From contig NC_134530.1 in the NCBI RefSeq assembly GCF_050624435.1, positions 145,740,721 to 145,804,720 on the forward strand: DNA of 64,000 bases, read 5' to 3'. Below the pieces are notes generated by a model. That model saw only the letters and a list, made by a program, of their open reading frames with translations, searched no databases and was not told the origin of the DNA. Of the stretch, positions 59,036 through 64,000 are shown one piece after another. Position 1 is the first letter of the stretch. Each line of letters opens with the position of its first letter. This DNA is from Tenrec ecaudatus (Eukaryota > Chordata > Mammalia > Afrosoricida > Tenrecidae). The position numbers and the translations under genes are program-made.

Positions 59036-62000
59036 ACGGTTCCCCACTTTGGGGAAAGAAGCCAATGACACTTCATGCATAGTTTCGAAGCATTTTCAGA
59101 TACTGAAAGCCTAAACAAAGGAAGCAGAGCATTGTTGGAGATATGGCCAGCTGATGGGCCCCTCAGCTCTGAGGACACTCGAAATGTGACTGAAGAGGAA
59201 CTGATTTCTAAGAGGGGAGTCGATCATGGTGACGTGAGTCGGGTAGAGCCTGTGGGAGTGGAGCCTTTGGGATCGTCATTTGCTGATGGGGCATGACTCA
59301 AGGTCAAGAGAAATGGCTGCAAAAATCTTTTAATGATTGGAACTTGGAATGTGTGAAGTATGAATTTCAGAAAATTGGAAGTGGTCACAATGAAATGGAA
59401 CACATAAAGATTGATGTCTAGGCATTGGTGAGCTGAAATGGACTGGTATTGGCCATTTTTGAATCAGAAAATCATATGACTTACTATGCTGGGAAAACAC
59501 AATCACAAGGCATCGTTTGACATTCATTGTCAGAAAGAATCTTGTTTAATCCATCATGAAATACAATGCCATCTGTGATCAGATTATATCTATCCACCTT
59601 CAAGGAAATCCAATCGATAAAAGTATTATTCGGCTTTATGCACCACCCAGAAAAGGGAGTGATGAAAAAAATTGAAGAATTCTACCAATGACTTCCGTCA
59701 GAAATTGATCAAACATGCAATTGGGATGCATCAATAGTTATTTGATTGGAATGAAAAAGTTGGAAACAAAGAGGAAGTAACAGTAGTTGGAAAATATGGA
59801 CTTGGTTATGGAAAGTCAGCTGGAGATCACAGGATAGAATTTTGCAAACCCAACAACTTGTGCATAGCAAATACCTTTCTTCAACAACACAAAGGTGACT
59901 GTACACATGGACTTCCCCGGATGGAACACACAGAAATCAATTGAATACATCTTCAGGAAGACACCCTGAAGAAACTCAACGTCCACAGCTAAAACCAGAC
60001 AAGGGGCCAATTGTGGAACAGACCATCAATTGCTCATATGCAAGTTCAGGATAAAGCAGAAGAAAATGGAAACAAATCCACGAGGTCAAAATATGACCTT
60101 GAGTCTATCCCACCTGAATTTTGAGAACATTTTCAGAGCAGATTTGATGCATTGAACACTAATGACAGAAGGCCTGCTGAGCTATGGGAGTCTATCAAGG
60201 CCACCACTCATGAAGAAAGTGCAAGGTCATTAAAAAGATAGGAAAGAAAGGCTCAAAGTAGAGTAGCTAAAGCAAATGGAAGGATGAAGTCAAGGAACTG
60301 AATAGAAAATTTCAATGGGCAGCTCAAGAAGACAAAGCCAAATATTATAACGAAATGGGCAAAGACCTAGAGTTAGAAAACCCGAAGTGAAGAACACTCT
60401 CAGCGTATCTGAAACTGAAAGAAAAAAATTCAAGGCTCAAATTGCAATTTTGACAGATGCAGCAAGCATCAAGAGAAGATGGAAATAATACACAGATGCC
60501 CTGTACCAAAGAGAACTAATTGACACTCCACCATTTCAGGAGATTGTATATGAGCAAGAACCAGTGGTCCTGAAGGAAGAAGTTCAAACTGCATTGAATG
60601 CCTTAGCCAAAAATAAGGCTCCAAGAATTGATGGGACACCCATTGAAATGGTTCAGAAAGCGGAAAAGTACCGAAAGCACTCACTCTTCTATAGCAGGGA
60701 ATGTGGAAGGCAGCTACTTGACCAACTGACTGGAAGAGATCCATATTTGTGCCCCTGCCAAAGAAAGGTGACCCAACAGAATGCTCAACCTATAGAACGG
60801 TAACACTGATATCACACACAGTAAAATTGTGCTTAAGGTCATCCAACAATGGTTGCAGCAGTACATTGACAGAGAGCTGCCAGAAGTTCAGGCTGGATCA
60901 AATGAGGATGTGGAACAAGGGATATCACTGGTGATGTGAGGTGGATCTTGACCCAAAGCAGAGGATCCCAGGAAGATGTTTACGTGTGTTTCATTGACTG
61001 TGCACAGGCACTGAATTGTGTGCACCATCATAAAATAGGAATGACCTTGGGCAGATGGGAACGCCAGAGCACTTGGTTGTGCTCATGAGGAGCGTGCACA
61101 TGAATTGAGAAGCAGTTGTGCAAACAGAACAAGGGCATACTACATGGCTTAATATAGGAAAGGTGTGTGTCAATGTTGTATCCTTTCATCATACTACATT
61201 CAATCTATATGCTGAGCAAATCATCAGAGAAACTGGATTCTGTGTAGAAGGGTATGACATCTGGAGCCGGAGAAAATCTTATTAGTATCCTGTCATCTGC
61301 AGATGACACAATCTTGCTTGCTGAAAATGCAGAGGAACTGAAGCATTTGCTGATGAAGAACAAGGATTGTGGCCTTCAGTGTGGATTACAACTCAGTATA
61401 GGGAAGACCAAAGCCTCACACCTGGACCAATAGGTAACATCATGATACATGGAGAAAAGGTTGACATTGTAAAGGGTTTTGTCTTACTTGGATGCACAAT
61501 CAGAGATCATGGAAGCAGCAGTCAAGAGATTAAAAGACACCTTGCAGTGGGTAAATCTGTTGCACAAAACCTCCTTAAAGATGTGAAAAAGCAAGGATGT
61601 TACTTTGAGGACTAAGTGTATCTGACCCAAGTCATGGTATTCTCTGTTGCATCAAGTGCATGTGAGAGTTGGACATTGACTAAGGAAGACTGTAGAAGAA
61701 TCCATGAATTTGAACTATGGTGCTGGAGAAGAATTTTGACAGTACCATGGACTGCTAAAAGGACAAACCGATCTGTCGTGGAAGAAGTAAGGACGGAGTG
61801 GTCCTTAGAAGAAAGGATGACTAGACTTTGACTTATATATTTTGAACATGATGTCAGGAGAGACCAGTGCCTGGATAAGAACGTCATGTTGGGTGAAGTG
61901 GAAAGACAGTGAAGGAGAGGAAGGCCCTCGACAAGATGGTTGGCACGGTGGCTGCATCAATGGACTCAGGCATAGGGACATCGGTGCAGACCGCACAGGA

Positions 62001-62075
62001 CAGAGTAGTGTTTCGTTATTGTATGCATGGGGGTAGCATGGGTCAGAGCCAACTCGATAGTTAACAACAACATCA
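59036..62075 (+). mobile_element. RTE-type LINE, near full length, decayed
   Basis: About 3.0 kb in sense. The endonuclease start is readable across breaks (ATGATTGGAACTTGGAATGT at 59333; ATTGGTGAGCTGAAATGGAC). Reverse-transcriptase blocks follow: GGCTCCAAGAATTGATGGGA, CCAAAGAAAGGTGACCCAAC, and TCATCTGCAGATGACACAAT at about 61292 (the ADD motif codons). The 3' end reads GAGGAAGGCCCTCGACAAG and closes in AACAACAACATC. Multiple stops and frameshifts; the longest surviving frame, 61367-61615, reads NIMIHGEKVDIVKGFVLLGC, typical of the family. RTE LINEs are the likely mobilising partner of AfroSINEs. Confidence 0.9.
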
Positions 62076-62720
62076 TCCCTAGTAAGCCCCATACATGTTA
62101 ATATGGGTTGTGAAGTACGTGTGGCCATCACAATGAATCCTTGAACCCAGCAGAGGGGTAGAGCGCTTTGGGACGGAGAGCTGGCGTGGGTAGGAGCTGG
62201 TGAAAAGACTGGAAAGAGAAGGTGTGACTTATCTCTGCTTCGTAGGAATCAGCTTTGGGCTGCTGATGCTGATGGTGATTCTTTCCTCTTGTGACTTTTG
62301 AGAAAGTTACATGCCCTTATGTCATATTTGTACTATCAAAATATAGGAAGACAAGGCCCTTTGTTATTAATTCCACTGTTTGAGATTTGTCCTAGAGAGA
62401 AACTCATACAAAGATTAGATACTTCTGATGACATTCATTTTAGCATTGCTTTAAATAATACGGACACAAAAACATCTATAAAATTAAGCCAAATAGTTAC
62501 CAGTAGGAGAAAATTAAGTGATATCACCTCACTATAAAATATATTGAAGCCTGTAGAGAGAATGAAATAGATCAGTGTCAATTTGCAAGAATACCTAAGG
62601 TATACTAAAAAGGGTGGAAAGTATAGAAAATGAATGCATTTATTTATCCACAAAAAGGATTTTCTATTTATACAGAAAATGCGTTTCTTAAAGGGTGAGT
62701 AAGTACAACAAGAATGTCAA
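62076..62720. other. Unassigned sequence
   Basis: AT-rich with no recognised gene or repeat. Confidence 0.4.
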
Positions 62721-62928
62721 ACTATCATATGGCACAGTGGTTATGTGTTGGGCTGCTAACTGCATGGTCGGCACTTTGAAATCACCACAGGACAAAGATG
62801 AAGTTTTCGTTCTTGTGAAGAGTTAACAGCCTCTTTATCCTCTAGGTTCCTAGAGAAACCTATAGGGGTAGTTCTACCTTGTCCTGTAAGGTCCTATGAG
62901 TTGACATCGAATCGATGGTGGTGAGTCG
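62721..62928 (+). repeat. AfroSINE, full length
   Basis: ATGGCACAGTGGTTATGTGT, TGGGCTGCTAACTGCATGGT, GTCCTATGAGTTGACATCGA. Confidence 0.88.
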
Positions 62929-64000
62929 TAATCAAGAACGCAGTTTTATTTTTCTTTGATTGTCCCTTTAATTCTACCCTTCAATGAGGATGGTTCTATC
63001 TTGTCCTTGAATTTTCTACTGGCTTGTAGGTGACAAAAGTTCTGCCGTCACAGAAACCAGTCCCAGGTAACAGCCACGGTGATCCAACCAGACCTAGATA
63101 AAAACCAAGGCTTCCCATGCTTGATTGTGTTTTAAGTTGGGTCTCCTTCCCCAGCCACGTCAACTATTGGCTGCTATTTGCAGTCTGCCTTCTTCCTTTT
63201 CCTTGACCTCAGCTTGCCCTTCTTGCTATTATGACTTCATACCACTTTAATCAAAGTTAGTACAGGAGAGGGGTAAAGGGATTATCATAAAGCAAGCATG
63301 ATATCTTCATGCTTGCTTGACTTGGCAGATATTTAAGACGGGTTTTCTCCCATGTGTCTTCTTAGAATCACCCCTCACCCACGTGCACACTGAAAGGAAT
63401 CAACAGCGATACATCTTCCTCCAACCCCTGCTCCCCCATAAGCCCCTGCTTTTCTGGCCTGCCACTCTCAACAGCAAACTTTCTCTTCTAAGGACACCTC
63501 ACTCTTCCTTGGGCAGAATTGAAAAGAGACCCAGGTCAATGTTCCCTCTCAAGTGACGTACACCTGGGATACAGGCAACAGTGTGCTAAAGGCTTGAGAG
63601 AAGGTTCCTTAGCTAGCCAGCACATAGAAAAAGAACCACGCACATTCCTGCGCACACCTGGGCAGCTCACTAGATTGAGAGATTGGAGAGTGAAAGGCAA
63701 GACCGGACCGTGCAGGGCCTTCAGAATTTGAATGTTTGAATCTGGAGTACAATCCAATTCTAACAAGTTAAGGAGAGTCCTTAATAAACATTCATTGAGG
63801 AGCTGTCCCCCTTCTCCTCTCATTTTACCTTGTTCTCATACTTAATTGTGCAATCGGCTTGGGGAGAGAGATACACAGGTGCGCACCAATCCATTGGAAT
63901 CCGGTGTGGTAGATGTTGCAATGACGCCCTGAAAGAAGTCGCCAAGAGTAGAGAGCCACCATCCCGGCGTCCTGGAGAAACCCGCCAGGCTATCCAGAGA
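62929..64000. other. Unassigned sequence to window end
   Basis: No exon or repeat is recognised with confidence. The last 150 bases are more GC-rich but hold no supported frame. Confidence 0.4.

Noticed and set aside
1-64000. tRNA genes, CRISPR arrays, endogenous retrovirus genes
   Set aside because: tRNA-like segments are AfroSINE heads; no spaced direct repeats; no gag, pol or env-type frame with paired LTRs was recognised.

Overview
The window looks like mammalian nuclear DNA from an afrotherian, most likely a tenrec (Echinops-like). Three kinds of repeat support this. tRNA-derived AfroSINEs occur in both orientations, about 25 copies or fragments. RTE-type LINEs of the AfroSINE partner family and a characteristic LINE-1 3' UTR are abundant. 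One SPIN-like hAT miniature element is also present; SPIN is known among afrotherians from tenrec. The genus call is inference. The afrotherian call rests on repeat families recognised by eye. There are no bacterial-style operons, CRISPR arrays or identifiable tRNA/rRNA genes.

Region 1 (1-12 kb) is the 5' half of a split protein gene on the minus strand. Seven coding exons with consensus splice sites and compatible phases encode the first ~262 residues of DENND2D, a DENN-domain Rab guanine-nucleotide exchange factor. The start codon lies in a CpG island (about 10.84-11.79 kb). The remaining 3' exons lie beyond the left edge.

Region 2 (12-28 kb) is intergenic and almost wholly repeats: RTE, several LINE-1 copies in both orientations, hAT elements and AfroSINEs. 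Region 3 (27.7-33.1 kb) is a nested structure. A long minus-strand LINE-1 was hit by a SPIN-like element (8-bp target duplication) and by a processed VRK3 retrocopy. That retrocopy keeps an intact 470-codon reading frame, AATAAA signal, poly(A) tract, GC-rich leader and a ~10-bp target duplication. It is the only complete protein-coding reading frame of clear gene origin in the window.

Region 4 (33-44 kb) holds a decayed NPM1 processed pseudogene, an RTE fragment, MIR and AfroSINE clusters, and several kilobases with no recognised content. Region 5 (44-50.2 kb) is stacked LINE-1 copies. Within it a 2.7-kb block, flanked by an exact 15-bp duplication, has a poly(T) at one end and an orphan CpG-rich segment at the other; it is best explained as an unidentified minus-strand retroinsertion. 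Region 6 (50-64 kb) contains older LINE-1 remnants, a twin-primed (5'-inverted) LINE-1, a near full-length decayed RTE element, and low-copy sequence. No exon of a second ordinary multi-exon gene was found upstream of DENND2D.
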